Of a stretch of DNA of 64,000 nt, positions 53,001 to 60,917 are shown one piece after another; position 1 is the first letter of the stretch; each line of letters begins with the position of its first letter. The notes beneath the pieces are model-generated. The model made no database searches. It saw nothing but the letters and a program-made list of their open reading frames with translations, and had not been told where the DNA came from. Source of the stretch: Halomonas binhaiensis (GTDB lineage: Bacteria > Pseudomonadota > Gammaproteobacteria > Pseudomonadales > Halomonadaceae); contig NZ_CP038437.2 in the NCBI RefSeq assembly GCF_008329985.2, forward strand, positions 2,046,001 through 2,110,000. Reading direction: 5' to 3'. A program made the position numbers and the translations under genes.

Positions 53001-53258
53001 ATGTCTGAATCTACACTTCGTATTCTGAATAATGATGAAATTGATGCCGTAGCCGGTGGTATCAGTTTTGACGATGCATATGGTGACTTCATCGAGGGTG
53101 GCTCCCTGCTCCTCGGCGGTGCTGCCGCACTGGTCGCAAGTGCCTATACAGGTATTGCCTTGACTCCTGCGCTCATTCTGGGTTCCTTGAATAGCCTGTT
53201 GGGAAGTCTGGGTGGCCTCACTGGCGGTGTTACAGGCGGACTTCCGCTGCTCTCTTAA
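53001..53258 (+). CDS. Microcin-like double-glycine peptide precursor 7
   Basis: An 85-residue precursor, nearest paralogue of peptide 1. The leader is MSESTLRILNNDEIDAVAGG. The 65-residue core starts ISFDDAYGDFIEGGSLLLGG, has AYTGIALTPALILGSL in the middle, and ends in the same Gly-rich GGLTGGVTGGLPLLS. The identical C-terminal motif in genes 17 kb apart indicates duplication or gene conversion. AGGGGG precedes ATG 53001. Confidence 0.83.
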   Translation: MSESTLRILNNDEIDAVAGGISFDDAYGDFIEGGSLLLGGAAALVASAYTGIALTPALILGSLNSLLGSLGGLTGGVTGGLPLLS

Positions 53259-53353
53259 GCTCTTTTCCGGTAGCCAATGAAATATCGATACCTGTAACGA
53301 TAGCTTCATGATATCGATCGCTTAATGATACCGAGAGTTCAATGATGTAGCTT

Positions 53354-53379
53354 CAGGCAGTGCCATTGGGCGCTGCCTG
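53354..53379 (+). terminator. Terminator downstream of peptide gene 7
   Basis: An 11-bp stem CAGGCAGTGCC / GGCGCTGCCTG with one G-T pair, loop ATTG, then TTTTGTTG. It is a variant of the shared stem. Confidence 0.85.
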
Positions 53380-53605
53380 TTTTGTTGTGTGAGGATAATA
53401 CTCAAGGACGGAGGCATCGTCAGGTCGGTCTTGGATAGATGAGTATATTCATCTTTTCTTCATCATTTTCTGTTTATCATCCCGTCAGGCTGACGTCGTC
53501 AGTTCCGGATCTGCTTTGGATATCTGACCTGGTTTCCATTCGTGGACAGCATCGGGCGACAGAGGCAAGAGCTGTCGCAGTAGATGAAACAGAGGAAGTA
53601 CCTCT

Positions 53606-54385
53606 ATGACTTGCACGTTAAGGCTGGCTTCGGGAAGGGTTCTGAAATTCATCGGGGCCATATCCAAGGCCTTTTCGTATGTTTTTCATAGTGTGATGCC
53701 TCATCATCGCTTTCGACTTCCTGCACAGTCCAGCGCCATATGGTTGCGTGATAATAAAACAGACCGTATTCCTAGAACTTTGTGGCAGACAAATTACACT
53801 GAACGAGTGACCTTGCCAGTATATTTAAATTATCTGGTGAATAGATTTATGGGGTTTAATTTTAACTATCGCTTCATGACCACTGGCGATAGAATGAATT
53901 ATATTAAAGAGAATTTTTCATCAGATATATACGATTGTTATAGGAAATTACAGATTGGGGCCGCCCAGGCTGATCTATGGCGCCTTCTTGTCATCTACAG
54001 GGAAGGTGGGGTTTATATGGATATCGATGCGCATGCCGTATGGCCTATGGAATTACTTTTATCTCAACATCAAGAACTGTTTATCGCTACAAAGAAAGGC
54101 GAGTTATCCAATTACTTCCTGGCTGCTCGTCCATACGATCCTCGCATTAAAAGGATCATTGACACTGTCGTTGCCAATATCCGTGAGAATCAGATTTATG
54201 GTGTCTTTGACATGACGGGGCCTGGAGCAATGAATGCAGCCTTGTCCTTGGGGGAGGTCAATAGCGTCTCTAATCGTTCGATCTGCATTCAAGGCTCATT
54301 CTCAAATGAGTACTTTCAATATATTGATAAGAAAGAAGGGAAATGGACCAGGCAACAAAAAACAACCAGGGTGGTAGGCTCATAG
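53606..54385 (+). CDS. GT32-type (OCH1-like) glycosyltransferase
   Basis: The 259-residue protein is a compact Gly_transf_sug enzyme: RIPRTLWQTNYTERVTLP, then AAQADLWRLLVIYREGG, the DXD-bearing GGVYMDIDAHAVWPM, YFLAARPYDPRIKRIID and MTGPGAMNAAL. It has no N-terminal repeat domain, unlike the GT32 protein at 45633. The middle third of the gene is AT-rich (AATTATATTAAAGAG-type codons), unlike most neighbours, which suggests acquisition. GAGGAAG precedes the ATG. It stands alone, with no adjacent polysaccharide genes. Confidence 0.85.
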   Translation: MTCTLRLASGRVLKFIGAISKAFSYVFHSVMPHHRFRLPAQSSAIWLRDNKTDRIPRTLWQTNYTERVTLPVYLNYLVNRFMGFNFNYRFMTTGDRMNYIKENFSSDIYDCYRKLQIGAAQADLWRLLVIYREGGVYMDIDAHAVWPMELLLSQHQELFIATKKGELSNYFLAARPYDPRIKRIIDTVVANIRENQIYGVFDMTGPGAMNAALSLGEVNSVSNRSICIQGSFSNEYFQYIDKKEGKWTRQQKTTRVVGS

Positions 54386-54445
54386 AGCATGGGTGGATAG
54401 AGCATGGGTGGATAGGGCATGGATGGACAGGGCATGGATGGAGGC
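54386..54445. repeat. Tandem repeat, 15-bp unit, four copies
   Basis: Four successive 15-bp units (AGCATGGGTGGATAG twice, then GGCATGGATGGACAG and GGCATGGATGGAGGC) start one base after the glycosyltransferase stop codon. Confidence 0.88.
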
Positions 54446-54608
54446 CATGAGAAAGCTTGGCGCGTGCAATATGAACTGAAGATGAATAGGATCTTCATTC
54501 TGATGACAGTTCTCTCAGGCATCATTCGGTCACATGTGGATCGGCGAACAGGCCGACAGGACATTTGATGGCCGGGAAAGCTCCGCGCGGTCACCTCAAG
54601 GAGAAACA

Positions 54609-55196
54609 ATGTTTAAGTCGACGCGCCATACCTTGACCACATGCCTTGCCGCAGGCCTGATCAGCACGGGGCTGATCAGCAATGTGGCGATGGCCAGTGA
54701 TGGGAAACACAACACCTATGGCTGGGTGGAGAAAGTGACAATCGAGCCGTCCTGGGGGCCTGAAGTCAAGGCCAAGCTCGATACTGGTGCATTGACATCA
54801 TCAATGCAGGCGGAAAATATCGAGGAATTCGAGCGCGACGGAGAAGACTGGGTGAGTTTCGATGTCGAAGTGGAAGACGAGGCAACTGACGACAAGGCGT
54901 CGAAGACCTTCGAACGAGAGGTCGTGCGCAAACTGGCGCTGAGCGGCGCGGGTGGGGAGGATAGTCGTCCGGCAGTATTGATGACCGTCTGCGTCGGAGG
55001 AGAATACTATGAAGAGCAGTTCAGTCTCCGGGACCGTGACGATATGATTTACCCGGTATTGCTGGGGCGGCGTACCATTCAGGATTTGGGGGCAGTCGAT
55101 GTTACCCAGACATTCATGCATGACGCAGACTGCGATGACGACTCTCCTGTCCATGAGTACAAGGACAAGGAATACGATGAAGATATTGGTGCCTGA
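54609..55196 (+). CDS. Exported retropepsin-like (RimB/ATP-dependent zinc protease type) protein
   Basis: A 195-residue protein with a signal peptide (about 1-30, cleavage near AMASDGKH). Its retropepsin-like domain has YGWVEKVTIEPSWGPEVKAK leading into the active-site LDTGALTSSM, and the later YPVLLGRRTIQDLGAVDV. Proteins of this family are called ATP-dependent zinc proteases in databases but are aspartic-protease folds; some are linked to RimK. AAGGAGAAAC lies before ATG 54609; the in-frame ATG at 54534 would precede the signal peptide needlessly. A hairpin (55235-55262, CAGGAGGC / GCCTCCTG) with ATCTTTTC follows. Confidence 0.85.
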   Translation: MFKSTRHTLTTCLAAGLISTGLISNVAMASDGKHNTYGWVEKVTIEPSWGPEVKAKLDTGALTSSMQAENIEEFERDGEDWVSFDVEVEDEATDDKASKTFEREVVRKLALSGAGGEDSRPAVLMTVCVGGEYYEEQFSLRDRDDMIYPVLLGRRTIQDLGAVDVTQTFMHDADCDDDSPVHEYKDKEYDEDIGA

Positions 55197-55234
55197 TCTC
55201 TTTGAACTCGGTTAGCCAGGCCATCTCAAGGGAC

Positions 55235-55262
55235 CAGGAGGCGTCAAGGTGACGGCCTCCTG
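55235..55262 (+). terminator. Terminator after the retropepsin-like gene
   Basis: CAGGAGGC-GTCA ... TGAC-GCCTCCTG stem with a short loop and one bulged G, followed by ATCTTTTC. Confidence 0.65.
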
Positions 55263-55381
55263 ATCTTTTCATGATGAAAAGATACTGCCTATTCCGTACA
55301 GCCCATCACCACGGAGAGCCCATGCAGTGCATGCTGCATAGGGCTGCACAAGGAGAGTGGCGCTCTGCCGGCAACAGGCAC

Positions 55382-55822
55382 TCAGTGATGGGCAGTTACT
55401 GCTGAAGTAAGCTCTCCACATTGTTCACTGGCCACCATATGTGAAACATCGCCGAGGCTCAGCATTCCCACCATGCGCTTGTTGAAGTTCATCACTGGCA
55501 TGCGACGCAGGTGCTGTTCCTCCATTAGCTGTATGGCGGTATTCATGTCGTCGTCTTCAAAGCACCACTCGATACCTGCGGTCATTACGTCGCGGGCGGT
55601 CAGTGAGGAAATGTCTCCTAGCGCTACGCCACGGCAGACGATGTCTCGGTCGGTCACCATGCCTATCAGCTTATCGTTTTCCCCAATGGGAACCGCACCA
55701 ATGTCTTCGTCGCGCAGTATTTTAGCGACTTCTGCCAATGACATGTCTGGGTGACACCAGGTACAGCCCTTGTGCATTGCCTGCTTGACGTGCAGGGGCG
55801 ACATTGCTTGCTTGACTTTCAT
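55382..55822 (-). CDS. CBS-domain protein
   Basis: A 146-residue protein with two CBS motifs: PDMSLAEVAKILRDEDIGAV with GMVTDRDIVCRGVA, and DDDMNTAIQLMEEQHLRRMP with VGMLSLGDVSHMVA. This arrangement (HRP1-like stand-alone CBS pair) is widespread and probably binds adenine nucleotides or SAM. GGAGG precedes the ATG. Single gene. Confidence 0.9.
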   Translation of the reverse strand: MKVKQAMSPLHVKQAMHKGCTWCHPDMSLAEVAKILRDEDIGAVPIGENDKLIGMVTDRDIVCRGVALGDISSLTARDVMTAGIEWCFEDDDMNTAIQLMEEQHLRRMPVMNFNKRMVGMLSLGDVSHMVASEQCGELTSAVTAHH

Positions 55823-55894
55823 GACTGCCTCCGGGCGCTACTTGCCGAGTGCAGCTTAGGTTGACTAGATACATCAATTTTCGACTGCACAGGT

Positions 55895-56030
55895 GCTTCA
55901 GTACATGAGTCCCTCATATACAAGAACTCCTCATATACAAGAACTCCTCATATACAAGGACTCCTCATGTACGAAAGCACTTCATGTGCAAAAGATCTCT
56001 AAGTGCAACAGCTCTTCAAGTGCATTAGCC
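55895..56030. repeat. Decaying tandem repeat, 17-bp unit, about seven copies
   Basis: Three near-perfect copies of CCTCATATACAAGAACT run from about 55911. They are followed by increasingly mutated copies (TCATGTACGAAAGCACT, TCATGTGCAAAAGATCT, TAAGTGCAACAGCTCT). The remainder of the gap to 56334 holds no gene. Confidence 0.85.
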
Positions 56031-56334
56031 CTCTATAAACTCATTCGACTTTACTGTCTGAATTTTAACCATTCCATGTGCTTCGGAATCTTATCGATTC
56101 CCCAACTGATCGGAGAACGGACGCTACTCGCCGGATCGTCATCGTGATCAGCTATAGATTGATTTTAGGCCAGTCCACGGGTTTCAACAGTGGAAATCAG
56201 TCGCCATGGCGGCGAGGCAGGGTGAGCCGTCGATGTTTCATTCGTGAAGGGGCCAGGTTGTCGAAATCGCACTTGCCTGCTCGACTATAGAAGGTGGTTC
56301 CCTTGAAAGCAGTCAATCAGAGGAGTAAAGCGTC

Positions 56335-56781
56335 ATGCCCAGTACCCTTCGCCTTCATCGCGTTCTTCGATCGTCGCCTGAGCGGGTCTATCGAGCGTTC
56401 CTTGATCCCGCTGCTTTGGTCAAGTGGCTTCCACCCAACGGCTTTGTCGCCCAAGTGCACCATCTGGACGCTCGTGTCGGTGGTTCCTACAAAATGTCGT
56501 TCACCAATTTCACTACAGGCCAGAAGCATTCTTTCGGTGGAGAGTATCTTGAATTAGTGCACGGAGAGCGGATTCGCCATACCGACACCTTCGATGACCC
56601 TGGCTTGCCTGGTGAGATGCAGGTGACCGTTGCGCTAACCCCTGTATCATGCGGGACTGAGCTGAATATCACCCAGGAAGGTATTCCCGATCTCATACCT
56701 GTAGAGGCCTGTCATGTCGGATGGCAGGAGTCACTGTCCTTGCTGGCACAACTGGTCGAGGCAGAAATTCCCGATGAGTAG
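56335..56781 (+). CDS. SRPBCC/AHSA1-like ligand-binding protein
   Basis: A 148-residue START-like fold protein of the AHSA1 type: LHRVLRSSPERVYRAFLDPA, LVKWLPPNGF, DARVGGSYKMSF, YLELVHGERIRHTDTFDDPG and the C-terminal helix CHVGWQESLSLLAQLVE. It probably binds a hydrophobic ligand; no enzymatic role is known for most members. GAGGAG lies before the ATG. Monocistronic. Confidence 0.88.
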   Translation: MPSTLRLHRVLRSSPERVYRAFLDPAALVKWLPPNGFVAQVHHLDARVGGSYKMSFTNFTTGQKHSFGGEYLELVHGERIRHTDTFDDPGLPGEMQVTVALTPVSCGTELNITQEGIPDLIPVEACHVGWQESLSLLAQLVEAEIPDE

Positions 56782-57074
56782 GCGGTGTTGAAAGGGGGCG
56801 GTCGTGGTACCGCCTTCTGTATCAACGACATCGTGCTGAGGACTCATCTGATGGGGAATAGTGGGCCTTGAGCCGTATTGTCTGTATTTCTGCCATGTCC
56901 CTGCACCACACATGTAAAAGCGCTCTTCTCATGAGATGCGCGCATGATGGCCTGGTGTCTGGCGATTGGAGAAGAGCCGACTATGCTTATTGAACCTGCA
57001 TAAGTGAATCGACATATGGCAGTGAGCGTTCTTTTGCTCTTTGTTGCTTGTGTGGATCCTTTGAGAGGTGTCCC

Positions 57075-58130
57075 ATGATGTTGAAGAGCTTTCTCCGGCC
57101 TTTGGCTCGCTTGGCCTGGACGCTGTGTGTGGCCACATTGCTGCTAACCCCATTTGCCATGGCAGAAGAGCTTCGCCGTGGTTACTACCACTTGCCTGAA
57201 AACGGTGATGTGATTGGCAACGTCCTGGTCGTCAGGGCCAAGGAAGAAGATACCCTTATCTCTATCGGGCATGAATACGGGCTAGGTTATAACGCCATGG
57301 TTCGTGCTAACCCAGAGGTAAGTATCTGGTATCCAGGAGAGGGTACCGAGGTCGTCGTTCCGGGCCGCTTCATTTTGCCGGACACTCCGCGCAAGGGAAT
57401 CGTGATCAACGTTGCCGAGATGCGCTTGTACTATTATCCGGCCAACCAGCCTGACATCGTTCAGACATATCCCATCGCGGTAGGCCGCATGGACTGGAAG
57501 ACTCCGCTGGGTACGACGTCCATCACGGACAAGATCAAGAACCCATCCTGGTACCCACCGGCATCCATTCGTCGCGAGCATGCTGAAGCCGGTGACCCGC
57601 TTCCTGGCGTGGTTCCGCCAGGCCCGGATAATCCTCTGGGTAGCCGCAAGATGCGCCTGGGCTTTCGGGGTTACTTGATCCACGGTACCAACAAGCCTGA
57701 AGGTGTTGGCATGCGCGTGACTCATGGTTGCATACGCTTGCTGCCCGAGGATGTCGAACATCTGTTCGATCAGGTGGCGGTAGGTACTCAGGTACGTATC
57801 GTCAATGAGCCAACCAAGTTTGGCTGGTCTGATGGTGTGCTCTACGCGCAGTCCTATCCGGTATTGGAAGAGGAAGAGAGCGAGACGACGGTCCTCAAGC
57901 GTGTCGATGAGGCGACCGATAGGGCTGATGCTCTGGCCGAGGATAGTAGTTTCCACATCGATCACGGCATTCTGACTCAGGCGATCAAGGACTCCAGCGG
58001 TCGGCCTGTTGCTCTGGTCTCACCTCCTGCGGAGTCTCAACCGTTGCCTGGCTCATTGTATGATCATATCGGCTTGGCAACCGATGGCAGTATCCAGGTT
58101 GATTTGTCTCTGGCCGACAACCGGCCATGA
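57075..58130 (+). CDS. L,D-transpeptidase (ErfK/YcfS type) with LysM-like N-terminus
   Basis: The 351-residue exported protein has a signal peptide (LKSFLRPLARLAWTLCVATL). A LysM-like region follows (VVRAKEEDTLISIGHEYGLG, then VRANPEVSIWYPGEGTEVVV), and a YkuD catalytic domain with HGTNKPEGVGMRVTHGCIRL, in which the Cys is the nucleophile and the His residues are conserved. These enzymes attach Lpp to, or 3-3 cross-link, peptidoglycan in the periplasm. The last about 80 residues are an acidic extension. A canonical terminator follows. ATG 57075 and 57078 are both possible. Confidence 0.92.
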   Translation: MMLKSFLRPLARLAWTLCVATLLLTPFAMAEELRRGYYHLPENGDVIGNVLVVRAKEEDTLISIGHEYGLGYNAMVRANPEVSIWYPGEGTEVVVPGRFILPDTPRKGIVINVAEMRLYYYPANQPDIVQTYPIAVGRMDWKTPLGTTSITDKIKNPSWYPPASIRREHAEAGDPLPGVVPPGPDNPLGSRKMRLGFRGYLIHGTNKPEGVGMRVTHGCIRLLPEDVEHLFDQVAVGTQVRIVNEPTKFGWSDGVLYAQSYPVLEEEESETTVLKRVDEATDRADALAEDSSFHIDHGILTQAIKDSSGRPVALVSPPAESQPLPGSLYDHIGLATDGSIQVDLSLADNRP

Positions 58131-58186
58131 CAGTTCGAGCTCTCACCTTGAGTGCTTGAACCTTCTTGCGCCTGTATCGCCAGGAT

Positions 58187-58210
58187 TACGCCGCCGTTAC
58201 TGGCGGCGTA
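58187..58210 (+). terminator. Terminator of the L,D-transpeptidase gene
   Basis: A 9-bp stem TACGCCGCC / GGCGGCGTA with a 6-base loop, then TTTTTGC. Confidence 0.88.
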
Positions 58211-58329
58211 TTTTTGCATTTGCTCAAAAAGTCTTTTGCAGACTAACGGGTTTATTCATTCGCCGTGACGCGTCAGACTCGTGACCCATCGTCGCGCAAG
58301 AGCGCATGCATTCTAGTTCTGGAGATTTA

Positions 58330-58914
58330 ATGAATATCTTGCTGATCAATGGCGCCAAGGCGTTTGCACACTCTGGAGGGCGTTACAACGACACCCTGCA
58401 TGAGCTGGCCCGCGGTGAACTCTCCGAGATGGGGCATGTCATCCAGGAAACCCGAGTGGATGATGGTTATGACATCGAAGAAGAGGTCGAGAAGTTCTTG
58501 TGGGCCGATGTCGTCATTTATCAAATGCCTGGCTGGTGGATGGGAGCTCCGTGGACCGTCAAGAAGTACATTGATGAAGTCTTCACCGCAGGCCATGGCA
58601 AGCTATACGCCAATGACGGTCGCTCACGTACGGACCCAAGCCGTCATTATGGCAGTGGAGGCCTGTTGCAGGGGCGTCGCTATATGTTGTCGCTGACATG
58701 GAACGCACCGAAGGAAGCTTTCGATGAGCCCGGTAACTTCTTTGAAGGTCTTGGTGTCGAAGCCGTCTACTTCCCGTTCCATAAGTCACAGGAATTCGTT
58801 GGTATGGAAGGCATGCCAACGTTTCTCGCCAACGATGTCATCAAGGCGCCTGATGTCGAGGACGACATGACAGCTTACCGAGAGCACTTGTACAGGTACT
58901 TTGCCATTGCCTGA
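58330..58914 (+). CDS. mdaB: NADPH:quinone reductase MdaB
   Basis: A 194-residue flavodoxin-fold protein. MNILLINGAKAFAHSGGRYN is the FMN/FAD-phosphate loop. YQMPGWWMGAPWTVKKYIDE and SGGLLQGRRYMLSLTWNAP are typical of MdaB, the modulator of drug activity B. It reduces quinones with two electrons and protects against oxidative stress. ATG 58330 follows GGAG; an in-frame ATG at 58306 would add eight residues. Confidence 0.93.
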   Translation: MNILLINGAKAFAHSGGRYNDTLHELARGELSEMGHVIQETRVDDGYDIEEEVEKFLWADVVIYQMPGWWMGAPWTVKKYIDEVFTAGHGKLYANDGRSRTDPSRHYGSGGLLQGRRYMLSLTWNAPKEAFDEPGNFFEGLGVEAVYFPFHKSQEFVGMEGMPTFLANDVIKAPDVEDDMTAYREHLYRYFAIA

Positions 58915-58954
58915 AGTAGCGGCTTCACCCGCTGCTCTCCGGTAGACTATCTGG

Positions 58955-59049
58955 TAATCAACTTGGTCATTGATATTCAGCTTAGTACTTGATACTCAAC
59001 TTAGTACTTGGTATTCAACTTAGTACTTGGTATTCAACTAGGTCCTCAA
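58955..59049. repeat. Tandem repeat, 19-bp unit, five copies
   Basis: Units of the form TATTCAACTTAGTACTTGG begin at 58955 (degenerate), 58974, 58993, 59012 and 59031 (degenerate). They lie just beyond the mdaB stop. A hairpin CCGCCTGGG / CCCAGGCGG (59054-59084) follows, between this array and the convergent gene. Confidence 0.88.
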
Positions 59050-59103
59050 TAGGCCGCCTGGGGCATCAGAAGGCTCCCAGGCGGAACTAGCTTAAGCACC
59101 ATG

Positions 59104-59376
59104 TCAGGAAATTTTCCAGATCTGTAAGTGAGGCGCTTTCAGACCATTCCAGCGGGCATAGAAGTCAAGCCTGCGCTTGGCATTCGCCATCTCTCCAGGT
59201 CCCACTACTTCGTGATAAGTGTGTGCAAGGCAGCCAACCTCGACCTTGTCATGAAGCTGATGTGAGACTTCGGCTCGTGGACGGCGCCAGAACGGCAAGG
59301 CATGACGTACGATGCGAGCCTTGGGATAGTGGTGTTTCTCAGAAGGCATGTGGGTCAGCAGCAATGTTCTGTTCAT
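59104..59376 (-). CDS. Hypothetical protein
   Basis: A 90-residue basic soluble protein (RTLLLTHMPSEKHHYPKARI, LPFWRRPRAEVSHQL, AKRRLDFYARWNGLKAPHLQ). I recognise no domain. ATG 59376 has GGAGGG 7 bases upstream; the in-frame ATG at 59427 has none. Confidence 0.6.
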   Translation of the reverse strand: MNRTLLLTHMPSEKHHYPKARIVRHALPFWRRPRAEVSHQLHDKVEVGCLAHTYHEVVGPGEMANAKRRLDFYARWNGLKAPHLQIWKIS

Positions 59377-59679
59377 TTTGCATCCCTCCAGATTCCTTGT
59401 GGATCCATGGAACTGACTCTTGGTCACTCATTGCTTGAGGGGAAAAGAATGACACCTCTATATCGTTGAGCAGGCACCATCTAATCTTCAGAGTAGTATA
59501 AAAACAATGTTCGTAAACACTGTTTTTTAATTTTCATCAAAATGCCTCACACTGTTCATGTCACACGACTCGATGGGTCAGCGGATAAAGAGAACATGAT
59601 GGAGAGTGTTATGGTGATCCGCTGCAGAAGTTGGCCCGGCGGCATCACATAAGCCTTGAGCAGGGGACAAGAAGCCGCG

Positions 59680-60654
59680 TCATTCCGAGTATTGAAACGA
59701 TAAAACCGGCTTGAACCTGCGGCCTGACTGTTGAAAGAGGGTCAGTGCTTCATGCCAGTTCTCCAATGGAATCCTCTCGACTTCAGGAAGACAGGAACCC
59801 CGCAGGAGGGACCATATTTCCTGAAACCATGCTTGCCAGGTTGAAGGCTGCAGACCGTCGAATTGATCGCGAATATGAAAGCGTGTCACGGAAGGGCCAT
59901 GCATGGGGTGGGAAAAAGGCATGCCTGACAGCAGTCCATAGGAAATGAGGTGCGCATGCTTGGGCATGGAACCAAGCAAAATCGTTGCAAGATTTCCCCC
60001 TACTGCATCAAAGACCAGGTCAACGGCTCTTGCCCAGCTTGCGACTTCTGCAAGATGGCATGCGTTGACAGGAATGATGCCGTGTTTCTGCAGATCTGGA
60101 ATATGGCGGGGAGAGCGATATATCCCGACGACATGGGTCGCTCCTAGTGAGAGTGCCCATTGAGCCAGGAGTCCGGCGCACGTTGATCCCGCAGCCGTGA
60201 CCATCACACTTCGCCCTGCGGGATGCCAGCGTTTAAGCATCAATAGAGCTGCCAGGGGATTGATATAGGCTCGCGCGGCAAGGTGGTCAGGGATATCGTC
60301 AGGTACACTGATCAGCCAGTCCGGGACACAATCGACATGATCCTGCCATGTTCCAGGGCCCCGCAATGGGAGCACGCGCTGCCCGACAAGCCGCGTGTGA
60401 GTGGGAGGTGCTTCCTTGACGACCCCCAGTCCCTCATATCCTGCTACCAAGGGGGGAATCACGCGATGCCGATAGGCTCCCGTAACAGGAATCAGGTCTG
60501 ATGGATTGATAGGGGACATGCTCATGCCTACGCGTACCAGCCCAGGCTGCAGTGGTCCTGTCTTGAAAGTCTCCAGTCTCAGCGTCTTTTCCGGTTCACC
60601 AAAGGCTCGATATACCAGTGCCCGGTTTTCTACGCTTGCCAGTTCCTGATCCAC
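59680..60654 (-). CDS. Zinc-type MDR oxidoreductase (quinone oxidoreductase/MECR-like)
   Basis: A 324-residue medium-chain dehydrogenase/reductase. The N-terminal GroES-like domain is present (SPINPSDLIPVTGAYRHRVI, GYEGLGVV, LPLRGPGTWQDHV). The Rossmann domain has VMVTAAGSTCAGLLAQWALS (a variant of the NADPH-binding AxGxxG) and VDLVFDAVGGNLATIL. Catalytic zinc ligands are missing, as in quinone oxidoreductases and 2-enoyl thioester reductases. It starts with GTG at 60654, with AAGGAA 6 bases upstream. Confidence 0.88.
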   Translation of the reverse strand: MDQELASVENRALVYRAFGEPEKTLRLETFKTGPLQPGLVRVGMSMSPINPSDLIPVTGAYRHRVIPPLVAGYEGLGVVKEAPPTHTRLVGQRVLPLRGPGTWQDHVDCVPDWLISVPDDIPDHLAARAYINPLAALLMLKRWHPAGRSVMVTAAGSTCAGLLAQWALSLGATHVVGIYRSPRHIPDLQKHGIIPVNACHLAEVASWARAVDLVFDAVGGNLATILLGSMPKHAHLISYGLLSGMPFSHPMHGPSVTRFHIRDQFDGLQPSTWQAWFQEIWSLLRGSCLPEVERIPLENWHEALTLFQQSGRRFKPVLSFQYSE

Positions 60655-60917
60655 AATGGATTCCTTTGTGTCGAGCTCGCTGGTTGGACGCCAGGCAGAT
60701 AGTGTTCATCCCCCTACACATGCCGATGGCTATCCAGCTATGTTCGTATCGAGGCACGTTCGTTTAGTGGCCAGAAGAACACATGGTCATGATAGCGATG
60801 GATTGCGATATGCAGAACCTCATGACCAAGGCTGTGGCCAGCGCAGTTGTGAGGCTGGAAAAATATTGAAATCATCGGAACGACGAGACGCACTCTTGAG
60901 GAAACGAGATCTTATCA

